Positions 47,102 to 55,859 of a stretch of 64,000 nt of DNA are shown here, in pieces. The position numbers were made by a program, and so were the translations under genes. Every line of letters starts with the position of its first letter. Positions within the stretch are counted from its first letter, which is position 1. Where the stretch lies: assembly GCA_963722965.1 (NCBI GenBank), contig CAVROX010000010.1:1-64000 (forward strand), in the 5' to 3' direction. The notes under the pieces are model-generated. The model saw only the letters and a list, made by a program, of their open reading frames with translations. It had not been told where the DNA came from and did not search any database. The DNA is from DATLSM01 sp963722965 (GTDB lineage Bacteria; Actinomycetota; Thermoleophilia; Solirubrobacterales; 70-9).

Positions 47102-48616
47102 CTACGGCCAGTCGGGTTGCTCGCAGGCAAGCTCCACTGCGCGGAAGACCGCCTTTGCCTTGTTCACCGACTCGTTGTACTCGTAGGCCGGTTTGGCGTC
47201 GGCGACCGTGCCGCCGCCCGCCTGCACGTGGATCTGCCCGTCCTTGACGACGACGGTGCGGATGTGGATCGCGGTGTCGAGGTCGCCGTTCCAAGCGAGG
47301 TAGCCGATCGCGCCGCCGTAGGAGCAGCGCTTGACCGGCTCCAGCTCATCGATGATCTGCATGGCACGGACCTTGGGGGCGCCAGAGAGCGTGCCGGCCG
47401 GAAGCGCCGAGCGCAGAACGTCCATCGCGCTCACTCCCTCGCGCAGCCTCCCCGAGACCTGGCTGACGATGTGCAGGACGTGAGAGTAGGTCTCAACGAC
47501 CATCAGCTCGTCGACGCCGATCGTTCCGTACTCGCAGACCCGGCCCAGATCGTTGCGCCCGAGGTCGACCAGCATCACGTGCTCGGCTCGCTCCTTGGGG
47601 TCGTTGACGAGTTGCTCGGCGAGTCGGCGATCCTCCTCCTCGTCGGTCCCCCGCGGGTAGGTGCCCGCGATCGGGCGGGTCTCAACGCGGTCGCCGATGA
47701 CCTTGACCAGCGGCTCGGGCGAGGCGCCGGCGATCTGGAAGTCACCGAACTCGAGGAAGTACATGTAGGGGGAGGGATTGACGGCGCGCAGGCCCCGGTA
47801 GATCGAGAAAGCCTCCACCGGGGTGGGCGCGGAGAAACGCTGCGAGGGGACCACCTGGAAGGCGTCGCCGGCATTGACGTACTCGACGATCCGCTCGACC
47901 GCCGCTTCGAACTCCTCACGCTCCATGTTGGAGGTAAATCGCGGAGGGTCGGCAACGGTGGGCCGCTCGGGAACCGGCACTGCGCCGCGCAGCAGGCGGC
48001 GGGCGTCGGCGATCTGCTCGGCGGCGCGAGCGTAGGCGGCCTCGACGCCGGTCGCCGAATCGGGGTCTGCGAACGCACAGGCGAGGATCGTCAGCTCGTG
48101 CTTTAGGTGGTCGAAGACGAGCATCGAGTCGGTGACGATCAGCGCCATATCCGGCAGCCCGAGCGGGTCTGGGTTGGGCTCGCGGAGCGGCTCAACTGTG
48201 CGCACCAGGTCATAGCCAAAGAAGCCGACCGCACCGCCGGCAAACGGCGGCAGCCCCTTGACCGGAGCGGGGCGGAAGGCGGCAAGGTACTCGGCGACCG
48301 CCGCGTAGGGATCGGGCGCCTGACGATCCCCCTCGCCGGCCTCCGCGAGCACCCCGTCGCTCCAGCGCAGCACCGAGCGCGGCCGGAATCCGACGAAGGA
48401 GTAACGGCCGACCTGACCCTGCTCAGCCGACTCCAGCAAAAAGCACGGCGCCCCCGCCGGCTCCCCGGCGCGCAGCTTGAGGAAGGCCGAGACCGGCGTC
48501 TCGCAATCGTCGACCAGGGTCGCGCGAACCGGGACCACGTTGCCCCGCCCGACCAGCTCGCGAGCTTCCTCCAGGCTCGGTTCGAGCCTCAGCTCGGGAT
48601 CAGCGGCGACGGCCAT
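47102..48616 (-). CDS. trpE: Anthranilate synthase component I
   Basis: Converts chorismate plus ammonia to anthranilate, the first committed step. It is 504 residues. The N-terminal domain has the feedback site segment LLESAEQGQVGRYSFVGF, whose LLES motif binds tryptophan in the family. The catalytic domain has DAFQVVPSQRF, NPSPYMYFLEFGD, the GTYPRGTDEEEDRRLA region, and SGAPKVRAMQIIDELEP with YGGAIGYLAWNGDLDTAI. ATG 48616 overlaps hisIE by 17 bp. No leader peptide or attenuator can fit upstream, so regulation is probably by feedback. Confidence 0.95.
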   Translation of the reverse strand: MAVAADPELRLEPSLEEARELVGRGNVVPVRATLVDDCETPVSAFLKLRAGEPAGAPCFLLESAEQGQVGRYSFVGFRPRSVLRWSDGVLAEAGEGDRQAPDPYAAVAEYLAAFRPAPVKGLPPFAGGAVGFFGYDLVRTVEPLREPNPDPLGLPDMALIVTDSMLVFDHLKHELTILACAFADPDSATGVEAAYARAAEQIADARRLLRGAVPVPERPTVADPPRFTSNMEREEFEAAVERIVEYVNAGDAFQVVPSQRFSAPTPVEAFSIYRGLRAVNPSPYMYFLEFGDFQIAGASPEPLVKVIGDRVETRPIAGTYPRGTDEEEDRRLAEQLVNDPKERAEHVMLVDLGRNDLGRVCEYGTIGVDELMVVETYSHVLHIVSQVSGRLREGVSAMDVLRSALPAGTLSGAPKVRAMQIIDELEPVKRCSYGGAIGYLAWNGDLDTAIHIRTVVVKDGQIHVQAGGGTVADAKPAYEYNESVNKAKAVFRAVELACEQPDWP

Positions 48617-49211
48617 TGAGCACTTCCATCACCGCTGACTGGGCAACCCGGCGTGCGGTGAGCAAGACGCTGAGGTGATACAGGAGATCGGCGGCCTCCT
48701 CGGCGACCCGCTCATCGGACTCCTCGCAGGCCGCACGGACCACCTCCTCGGCCTCCTCTTCGACCTTCTCGCCGATCAGCTGGGGGTCATCGAGCAGCCT
48801 CACCGTATAGCTGCCCGCGGGCCGCTCGGCGGCGCGGCTGACAAGGGTGCGACCGAGCAGCGGCAGCGCTTCGTGAGCGAGCGGCTCACGGTCGCCGTCG
48901 CCCAGCTCACGGTAAAAGCAGCTCCGCTCACCGGTGTGGCAGGCCGGCCCGGTCGGTTCGACCAGCGCGACCAGTGCATCGCCGTCGCAATCGATCCGCA
49001 ACTGCCTCAACCGCATGATGCTTCCCGACTCTTCGCCTTTGCGCCAGATCCGCTCGCGCGAGCGACTGTAGAAATGGAGCTCGCCGGTCGCAACCGTCAG
49101 TTCCAGCGCCTCCTCATTGGCGTAGGCAAGGGTCAGCACCTCGCCGGAGGCCGCGTCCTGGACCACGCAAGGAACAAGTCCCCGCTCATCGAACTTAACC
49201 TGCTCAAACAC
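48600..49211 (-). CDS. hisIE: Bifunctional PR-AMP cyclohydrolase / PR-ATP pyrophosphatase
   Basis: Carries out steps two and three of histidine synthesis in one chain of about 203 residues. The N-terminal HisI part has EVLTLAYANEEALELT, FYSRSRERIWRKGEESG, DCDGDALVALVEPTGPACHT and CFYR (metal and Cys ligands). The HisE part has DDPQLIGEKVEEEAEEVVRA and EEAADLLYHL. GTG 49211 puts MFEQVKFDERGLVPCVVQ at the start as in relatives; TTG 49259 is an alternative. It is the only his gene in the window and overlaps trpE. A fused HisIE is less usual in actinobacteria, where hisI and hisE are often separate. Confidence 0.92.
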   Translation of the reverse strand: MFEQVKFDERGLVPCVVQDAASGEVLTLAYANEEALELTVATGELHFYSRSRERIWRKGEESGSIMRLRQLRIDCDGDALVALVEPTGPACHTGERSCFYRELGDGDREPLAHEALPLLGRTLVSRAAERPAGSYTVRLLDDPQLIGEKVEEEAEEVVRAACEESDERVAEEAADLLYHLSVLLTARRVAQSAVMEVLNGRRR

Positions 49212-49271
49212 CAAGCCATCGTAATGACACCAAGTGGCCGCCGGACTCAGGGAGCTCAAGAAAGGGGCCGG

Positions 49272-50165
49272 TCATTCGATGCCGAGGCGATCGAGGAGGT
49301 CCTCGTCACGGCGCCAGCGGCGGCGGACGCGGACCTGGAGGTCGAGGTGGACCCTGGCGGCGAGCTCGGCTTCCAGGGAACTGCGGGCAGCGGTCCCGAT
49401 CTCCCTCACCTTGATACCCCTCCTGCCGATCAGGATGCCCTTCTGGGACTCGGTCTCCGCCCAGACCTCGGCGCGGACAGCTACCAGCCCGTCCTCGCGC
49501 GGCGCGATCTCCTTCACCGAGACCTCGACCGAGTGCGGGATCTCCTCGCGGGTGCGGTTCAGCACCTGCTCGCGAATCAGCTCGGCGAGCAGCACCTCGC
49601 TGGACTGGTCGCTTCGGTCCTCGGGCGGGTAAAGAAAGGGACCCTCGGGCACCAGCTCCCCCAGCCGCTCGATCAGCGCCTCCAGCCCAGCGCCGGATTT
49701 CGCGCTGATCGGGAAAACCTCGTCAACACCCTCTAGCTCGGCCGCCGCAGCGAGAACGGGCACCAGCTCATTCGGCCCGAGACGATCGGACTTGTTCACT
49801 GCGCAGATAACCGGCAGCCGTCTGCCGGCGTCAAGCAGCGCCCTGGCGATGAAGCGGTCGCCCGGCCCCACCCCCTCCTCGCCGTTGACGACGACCAGCG
49901 CCAGGTCGGAGTCGGCCAGCTCTCGCTCGACCCGGCCCTGCATCCGCTCGGTGAGCACATCGCGCGGGCGCTGGACGCCGGGAAGGTCGACGAGGACGAG
50001 CTGGCGGCCGGCGTCGGAGTCGGTAGCGACGCCGCGGATCGCCCGCCGCGTCGTCTGCGCTCGCCCCGAGACGATCGCGACCCGCGAGCCGACGATCGCG
50101 TTGACGAGAGTTGACTTTCCCACGTTGGGTCGCCCGGCAAGCCCGATGAACCCGGCCCGCGTCAT
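49272..50165 (-). CDS. era: GTPase Era
   Basis: Essential GTPase for 16S rRNA maturation and 30S assembly. It is 297 residues. G1 GLAGRPNVGKST is at 7-18, then G3 DLPGVQ, G4 NKSD and G5 SAKSG, and a C-terminal KH domain (GILIGRRGIKVREIGTAAR) that binds the 3' end of 16S rRNA. ATG 50165 overlaps the ybeY stop (ATGA), the classic ybeY-era pair. The frame is intact. Confidence 0.95.
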   Translation of the reverse strand: MTRAGFIGLAGRPNVGKSTLVNAIVGSRVAIVSGRAQTTRRAIRGVATDSDAGRQLVLVDLPGVQRPRDVLTERMQGRVERELADSDLALVVVNGEEGVGPGDRFIARALLDAGRRLPVICAVNKSDRLGPNELVPVLAAAAELEGVDEVFPISAKSGAGLEALIERLGELVPEGPFLYPPEDRSDQSSEVLLAELIREQVLNRTREEIPHSVEVSVKEIAPREDGLVAVRAEVWAETESQKGILIGRRGIKVREIGTAARSSLEAELAARVHLDLQVRVRRRWRRDEDLLDRLGIE

Positions 50166-50527
50166 CGCAGTCTGTCCATCACCTGCGCTTGGAGCGCGAG
50201 CATCTCGCCGTTGTCGGCCTCGTGGTCCATGCCGCATAGGTGCAGGACGCCGTGGACCGCCGCCTCGGCAACATCTGAGCAAAGCGGCGCGCAGATCACG
50301 ACGTCACCGAGCTCCCTCGGGCCAGCACTGAGGCCGACACCGTCGACCGGGAAGGCGAGCACATCGGTGGGGGCGTCCCTGTCCCGGTGCTTGCGGTTCA
50401 GCTCGCGGATGCGATCGGCGTCAACCAGTTCGATCGCGAGATGTCCGTCGGCAACGCCGGCGACCTCGAGCGCTGCGAGGACCGGCTCTCGCATTCTCTC
50501 CGGCACGTCGGCGAGGTCGACCGTCAC
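50162..50527 (-). CDS. ybeY: Endoribonuclease YbeY
   Basis: Metal-dependent RNase for 16S rRNA 3'-end processing and ribosome quality control. It is 121 residues. The zinc motif HGVLHLCGMDHE (HxxxHxxxxxH) is intact, as is PTDVLAFPVD. Its GTG overlaps the phoH stop by 4 bp and its stop overlaps era. The phoH-ybeY-era order is widely conserved. Confidence 0.95.
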   Translation of the reverse strand: MTVDLADVPERMREPVLAALEVAGVADGHLAIELVDADRIRELNRKHRDRDAPTDVLAFPVDGVGLSAGPRELGDVVICAPLCSDVAEAAVHGVLHLCGMDHEADNGEMLALQAQVMDRLR

Positions 50528-52559
50528 CGCGGGCGGTTGGACTCGCGCTCGGCGTGCTCGCCGTAAGCCGCGACGATGCGCTGCACCAACTTGTGGCGAA
50601 CCACGTCCTCGCCGCCGAAATGGACAAAGGAGATGTCCTGGACCTCCTCGAGGATGTCGCGTACGGCGATCAACCCGGAGCGCTGGTCGGCCGGCAGGTC
50701 GATCTGGGTGATATCGCCGGTTACCACCATCCGAGAGTTGAAGCCGAGCCGAGTGAGGAACATCTTCATCTGCTCAGGGCTGGTGTTCTGCGCCTCGTCG
50801 AGGATGACGAAGGAGTCGTTGAGGGTGTTGTGTGTGAGCAGAAAGTCGTCGGTGACATAGAGCGAATCGGCCGCCGCGATCTGGATGCAGACGGTCTCCG
50901 CCTCGCCCGCGGGCTCGATCGCCTCTACGAAGCGCATCGGGCGGCCGCCGCCGTCTTTCCGGTAGCGCTCGCGCTTTCGCCCCAGGCGAAACGGTTCGAT
51001 CCCGCCAGGCAGACGGATATCGATGAGGAAGGCATCAGCTCGATGATGGGCCGGCCGACCCGGAGCCAGGCCAGGGGGTCGCCCAGCTGCCTCTCGCCGC
51101 CGGGAATAGGCGACGCCGCCCAGCGAGCGGACGAGAAAGGAGACATCGTCATGGAGACGCTCAGAGCAGGTCGTGTACTGAATTCGACACGTCCGACCGG
51201 GCTGGGTGACCGGCCCGCCGTCGCTGTCGAGAAGACCCTGAAGGACGCCGAGACGGATGGCTGACTCGTTGTGCAGGTATGGGTGGGGAACAAACTTGGT
51301 GTCAGAGCGCGTGCCGGCAAGGCCAAGCATCCGAAGAGCCGTGGTGAGGGGGTTGGCCTGGATTACGCCGCCGCGATGACCGCCGGCATGACGAGGGACG
51401 GAGTCAATGCCTCCCTTTGCACGCAATTCGATTTCGCCGAGCCCGTCCTCGAGGGCAACTGCCAACTGCTCGTCCGCCGTCGAAAAGCTGGGTGTCGTCG
51501 TTGTGGTTGGGCAGCCATCGCCGAGCAGGAGTCCGAGCGCATACGGGTCCAGCGGCACCTCGCGAGACGGGAACTCGACGGGCGCGCTTAGCAGGGGCAA
51601 TTCGAATCGGTGCCGGCGGGCAGACCGGAGTCGACCGACCATCTCCCGGGTCTCAACGATGCGGCCAAGCATTCCACGACGACGATCGGCCGCCGTGAAG
51701 ACACGCCATAAGTGCTCGCCGCAGCAAAGAGTCGATGCGCCGTCCTGAGTGCGCAACCGGAAAATCTCTTTTCGGCCTTGCGGATAAACCCCGAGAACGG
51801 GGGTTGGCAGGCCATTGGAGCCGACGACCAGATCACCTATCTGCAGGCTTCCGATTGGCTGGAAGCCGGATGGCGTGAGCACAGGACTAAAGAGCGGCTG
51901 GGCACGGCCGCGCATGAAGGCAAGCGGCGCGACCTCGATCACGCCGCGCTCGAAGTAGCCGTTGACCCGGTCGGGATCGAGCATGTCATAGAGGGCGTCA
52001 AAGAGCGGGCGCAGGTAAGGATCGACCTTGGCCTGGATGTCGCCCGGCAAAAAGCCGAGCCGCTCGCCCGCCTCGACCGCCGGCCGGGTGAGGATGACCC
52101 GCTGACCTGGCGCTCGGCCAGCGCCGCCGCCGCGATCGCCACCGCAAGGAATGTCTTGCCGGTGCCGGCGGGGCCGATCCCGAACGTGATCGTGTTGCGC
52201 CGAATCGAATCGACGTAGCGCTTCTGGTTGAGGGTCTTCGGCGCGACCTTGGTGTTGCGGTGCCGCCAGACCACGTCCTCGAGGATCTCGGCCGGGCACT
52301 CGTCGGCATCAAGCGCCCCGGTCACCGCCTCGATCGTCCCCGGCGCGACCTCGTGCCCCTGCTCGATCAGCTCGACCAACTCATCGACCACGGTCGCCGC
52401 GGTCTGCACATCGCCGGAGGGCCCGTCGAGGGTGAGAACGTTGCCGCGCAGGTGGAAGCTGCAGTCAAGGCGCCCGCGGAGCGCCCGCAGCACGGCGTCC
52501 TCGGAGCCCGCCAGCTCCGCGGCGACGTCGTTATCTAGGGTCAGTGTCCTACGCGCCAA
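50524..52559 (-). CDS. phoH: PhoH-like ATPase containing an intein (one frameshift)
   Basis: Cytoplasmic PhoH/YbeZ ATPase working with YbeY in RNA metabolism. The host protein would be about 318 residues without the intein. It begins MARRTLTLDNDVAAELAGS (TTG 52559, overlapping yqeY by 11 bp). An N-terminal KH-like region precedes Walker A FGIGPAGTGKTFLAVAIA, then VILTRPAVEAGERLGFLPGD, and after the intein TLNDSFVILDEAQNTSPEQM with Walker B, MVVTGDITQIDLP and the end. The frame shifts once at about 52108 in the N-extein, probably a base error. The intein interrupts APLAFMRGR/TLNDSF, just before Walker B, a catalytic spot where excision is essential for function. Confidence 0.9.
50827..51903 (-). 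other. Class 3 intein with LAGLIDADG homing endonuclease in PhoH
   Basis: In-frame 359-residue insert between Arg and Thr of the PhoH core. It starts with Ala1 (AQPLFSPVLTPSGF), not Cys or Ser, and ends LLTHN with C-extein Thr as +1. The class 3 W-C-T set is visible: Trp66 in block B (GEHLW, with His64), Cys339 at block F position 4 (ETVCIQI), and Thr357 in block G (THN), where Cys339 would make the branch thioester. The endonuclease has two LAGLIDADG helices, YALGLLLGDG (residues 121-130) and LQGLLDSDGG (221-230), both with the acidic residue. The frame is unbroken. Splicing and homing activity are inferred from intact motifs. Confidence 0.88.
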
Positions 52560-52986
52560 GCTTCTCTGCCACCGCCGCGCTGACCCGCCTGCCGTCCGCC
52601 CGCCCGTCCAGCATCGGCATCAGCGTCGCCATCACCTGGCCGATTTGTCGGCGCTCGCTCGCGCCAGTTTCGGTGATCACGGCATCAACCAGCTCACCCA
52701 GCTCCTCATCGGAGAGCTGTATTGGCAGGTAGCTCTCGATCAGCTCTCCCTCGTGGCGCTCGGCGGCCGCCTGCTGCTCGCGCCCCGCCTCCGCGTAGGC
52801 CTCAGCCGCCTCAACTCGCTTCTTGCGCTCGCGCTGGAGCACGGCGATCTCATCGCCCTTGCCGAGCTTTGCGTCCTTTTGGAGCGCGTCGACGACCATC
52901 CGCAAGGCCGCGGCGCGCTCGCGCTCTCCCGCTTTCATCGCCGAGCGCACATCCGCCTGGACTGCCTCGAGGATCGTCGGGCTCAT
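52549..52986 (-). CDS. GatB/YqeY domain protein
   Basis: Helical protein of 145 residues related to the tRNA-binding C-terminal part of GatB. It has the typical pattern VRSAMKAGERERAAALRMVVDAL, ELIESYLPIQLSDEELGELV and GQVMATLMPMLDGRADGRRVS. Its role is not settled; a link to tRNA-dependent amidation is inferred from homology only. ATG 52986 overlaps the murI stop (ATGA), and it overlaps phoH. The frame is intact. Confidence 0.9.
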   Translation of the reverse strand: MSPTILEAVQADVRSAMKAGERERAAALRMVVDALQKDAKLGKGDEIAVLQRERKKRVEAAEAYAEAGREQQAAAERHEGELIESYLPIQLSDEELGELVDAVITETGASERRQIGQVMATLMPMLDGRADGRRVSAAVAEKLGA

Positions 52987-53800
52987 GGAATAAGGGTAGA
53001 CGCGTCGGCATCCGGGAGGGAAACCGCCTCGACGTCGCCCAGTGGCATTTGCAGGAAGCGGGTGCCGAGCTCGCGGAAAGAGTCGGTGTCCCCGGTGCAG
53101 AGGAAGCGGTAGGTGCCCTCGCCGTCGGGCTCGCGGGCGAGGCCACGGCGCTCCAGCGCCCGCTGCGCCGCGGCGGCGACCCCGTGGCCGCCGCTGACCA
53201 GGCGCACGTCGCGACCGAGAATACGCTGCAGCATCGGAGCAACCAGCGGATAGTGGGTGCAGCCGAGGATCAGGGTGTCGACCCCGGCCCGCTTCAACGG
53301 CTCGCAGTAGGCGCGCGCCATCGCCATCGTCTCCTCGTCAAAGGCGGAGCCCCTTCTGGATGAAGGGAGCGAGGTCCGGCGCCTCGACCTCGGTCACCTC
53401 GAGCTGGCGGCCCTGCCCTTCCAGGGCCCGCCGGTAGGAGCCGCTCTCGACCGTGTTCGGCGTCGCCAGCACACCCACCCGGCCGCTATCTGTGATCGCC
53501 GCCGCAATCTCGGCCTGCGGCTCGACCACCGGTACGACCTCCACCCCGCGCTCCGCGGCGATCCCGCGCGCCACCCCCTCGCCGATCGAGGTAGCCGTAT
53601 TGCAGGCGATCACCAGCAGCTTGGCTCCGCCGTCGAGCAGCAGCTGGGCGATGCCGGCGATCCGCTCCCGCAGCCGCTCGGGATCACGCGTCCCGTAGGG
53701 GAACATCGCGGTGTCGCCGAGGTAGACGAAGTCCTCCTCGGGCAGCGGAGACCAGGCACTCGTGCAGCACCGTGAGGCCGCCGACCCCGGAGTCGAACAT
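52983..53800 (-). CDS. murI: Glutamate racemase (frameshifts)
   Basis: Makes D-glutamate for peptidoglycan. The two catalytic cysteines are in VIACNTATSIGEG and LILGCTHYPLVAPML; the N-terminal acid is in MFDSGVGGLTVLHE. Other marks are YLGDTAMFPYGTR and GVLATPNTVESGSYRRAL. The frame shifts at about 53745 and about 53335; the parts join into about 272 residues. ATG 53800 is used, but family proteins start a few residues earlier, and CTG 53812 (LPIAMFDSG) would fit that. Downstream it overlaps yqeY. Confidence 0.88.
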
Positions 53801-53850
53801 CGCGATCGGCAGCGAGGCGTCGAGTTGGGGGGTAGGTGCGGACAGGGGCG

Positions 53851-54324
53851 TCAGGGTTTGACAGCCATGAAGAAGATCGTCACGACGACGATCAGGCCGG
53901 CGAGGCTGCCGACCCGGCCGATCCGCTGGGAAACGGCGAGGAACTCCTCGCCGAGCTCCTCCCCGGACTCCAGGTCCCGCTCGGCAAGCGCTCTTGCCTT
54001 GCGAACCTGCGGCCCGAAGAAGCCGTGCTGGAGCCCGAAAAGGACGATGATCGCGACGATGCCGACGCCGATGAAGGCTTCGCTGCCCTTCCAGGGCCCT
54101 TCGGCCAACAGGTAGATGCCCGCCAGGAGCAGGACGATCATCCCCGGGTTGACGAGGTAGCGATCGGTCTTCTGGATCCCGGCGAGGATCGCCGGCGTCG
54201 CTTGCGGGAACTGGGGCACAACCGAGAAAAACAGCGCGTAGCCGAAGGTGGGGCCGAAGGCCAAGACGACGGCCAGGATGTGGATGAAGAGGCCGACGCT
54301 GTAGCCGGTGATCGTCGACAGCAT
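53851..54324 (-). CDS. Predicted integral membrane protein (DUF2269-like)
   Basis: A protein of 157 residues with four hydrophobic helices: SVGLFIHILAVVLAFGPTFG, the segment after DRYLVNPGMIVLLLAGIYLL, AFIGVGIVAIIVLFGLQHGF and SLAGLIVVVTIFFMAV. A conserved HIxxxxxxxG pattern in helix 1 resembles DUF2269 proteins. The cytoplasmic loop KARALAERDLESGEELGEE is charged. The function is unknown. It lies between prmA and murI on the same strand with 40-50 bp gaps. ATG 54324 starts the protein. Confidence 0.65.
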   Translation of the reverse strand: MLSTITGYSVGLFIHILAVVLAFGPTFGYALFFSVVPQFPQATPAILAGIQKTDRYLVNPGMIVLLLAGIYLLAEGPWKGSEAFIGVGIVAIIVLFGLQHGFFGPQVRKARALAERDLESGEELGEEFLAVSQRIGRVGSLAGLIVVVTIFFMAVKP

Positions 54325-54362
54325 CGGTCAAAACGATATGCCAAACGGCGGCGCAACCCTGC

Positions 54363-55184
54363 TCAGAGGCGGCCGAGCAGCAGCGCCGCCCAATCGCCGG
54401 CGCGGCGGCGGTCCAGCTCGCGCAGACCGGTGGGGGCGAAGGCGCCAGCCACATCGTCGAGCTCAGGAGGACACTCCCGAGCAGATCAGGGTGGCTACCT
54501 CGCGCGGATCGGCGCTCAGCTGCGCTGCGATCGTGATCAGGATCGGGGCGGATAGGTTCGCCACCGCGATCGGAGCAAGGGCCGGGAGGTGTTCGCGCAG
54601 GTTAGTGCGCTCCAGTTGGATCGAGACGCCGTTGGCGGCGGCGTTTGCCGCCGCCGTCTCGATCGCCGGCTCCTCCTGATCGCAGGCCGCCACCGGGTTC
54701 CAACCTAGCTTGGCGGCGGCTATTGCCAGAACCCGGAGCCGGTGCCGAGATCGGCGAGGGGGCCGCGCGCCTGGCCTTCCTCGGCGAGCTCGAGCAGGAA
54801 CTCCAGGCAGAGGCGGGTCGTCGGGTGGGCGCCGGTGCCAAAAGCGCGGCCGGGGTCGACGACGAGGTCGACCGCGCCCTCGCGCGGCGGCTCCCATGAT
54901 GGGCGCAGCCAGAGCCGCCCGCCGACGAGGAGCGGCTTGTGGAAGTCCTGCCAGCTCTCAGCCCAGTCGTCTGGGACCTCGGTCGCGCTGAGCTTTACCC
55001 GTCCTGCGCCGACCGTGGCGGAAATCTCCCCGAGCTCCGGCAGCTCTCCCTCACCGCCATAGATTGCGTATTCGACGTAGCCGGGGCCGCGCTCCTCCTC
55101 AACCCCGTTGGGCGCCAGCACGATCAGCTCAGCCAGCACCAACTCGGCTTGACCGGGGGAGCAGCGAACCGCGAGGCGGATCAA
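54363..55184 (-). CDS. prmA: Ribosomal protein L11 methyltransferase (frameshifts)
   Basis: SAM-dependent enzyme that methylates L11; about 273 residues. An N-terminal substrate domain (PDDWAESWQDFHKPLLVGG) precedes the signature VDPGRAFGTGAHPTTRLCLE and SAM loop LADLGTGSG. The second part continues in another frame with AIAAAKLGWNPVAACDQEEP, then IAVANLSAPILI, and the end GAFAPTGLRELDRRRAGDWAAL. Indels are needed at about 54735 and about 54470. TTG 55184 overlaps the dnaJ stop (TTGA). Neighbours dnaJ and hrcA are commonly found next to prmA. Confidence 0.87.
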
Positions 55185-55852
55185 CTAAACGCTCGGCGAA
55201 CGCGGGAAAAGAAGCCCGCGTCCTGACCCTGTCGGGAGCCGACGTTGCTCGGCCCGAGCGTCTCCCCCAACCGCTCCGCCAAATCCCGCTGCTCCTCGGA
55301 GAGGTTGGTGGGGACGATGACGTGGACGACGATGACCAGGTCGCCCGGCGGTCCGCCGTTTGACCCCGGCAGACCATGGCCGCGCAGCGCGAACTGGGCG
55401 CCGTGCTGTGTTCCGGCCGGAATCTCGATCTCCCGTTCCCCCTCGTGGCTGGGGATCCGCACGCTCTTGCCGAGCATCGCATCGAGGGCGGTCAGCTCGA
55501 CCGCGTGGACCAGGTCCTGGCCCCGGATCGGGCCGCGCCGCACCTCGAAGCCGAACCCACCGCCGAAGAACGCTTGAAGGATGTCCTCGATCGAGTCGAA
55601 TCCAGCTGCCCCGGGAGGGAAGCCACCGGATCGCAGGCCCTCATGGCCATGGGTGTCGTAAATGCGCCGCCGCTCGGGGTCAGAGAGAACCTCGTATGCC
55701 TCTGCGGCCGCCTTGAACTTCTCCTCCGCCGCCGGGTCGTGGTCGTTGACGTCGGGATGCAACTCGCGGGCAAGCCGGCGAAAGGCCTTCTTTACCTCCG
55801 CTTCGGAGGCGTCACGCCCGACCCCGAGCACTTCGTAGTAGTCGGCCGGCAT
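55181..55852 (-). CDS. dnaJ: Short DnaJ-like co-chaperone without zinc finger
   Basis: J-domain protein of 223 residues. The J domain (residues 4-70) has DYYEVLGVGRDASEAEVKKA and the HPD motif (LHPDVND). A Gly/Phe linker (GGFPPGAAGFDSIEDIL, FFGGGFGFEV) leads straight into a single C-terminal substrate domain (RGQDLVHAVELTALDAMLGK, IEIPAGTQHGAQFALRGHG, TNLSEEQRDLAERL). The CXXCXGXG zinc domain and the first C-terminal domain are absent. The frame is clean, so this is not an assembly artefact. ATG 55852 is seven bases after the hrcA stop. It probably acts with a DnaK encoded elsewhere. Confidence 0.9.
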   Translation of the reverse strand: MPADYYEVLGVGRDASEAEVKKAFRRLARELHPDVNDHDPAAEEKFKAAAEAYEVLSDPERRRIYDTHGHEGLRSGGFPPGAAGFDSIEDILQAFFGGGFGFEVRRGPIRGQDLVHAVELTALDAMLGKSVRIPSHEGEREIEIPAGTQHGAQFALRGHGLPGSNGGPPGDLVIVVHVIVPTNLSEEQRDLAERLGETLGPSNVGSRQGQDAGFFSRVRRAFS

Positions 55853-55859
55853 CCCGCGC

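Noticed and set aside
48600..48660. Tryptophan leader peptide or attenuator before trpE
   Set aside because: trpE overlaps hisIE by 17 bp, leaving no leader.
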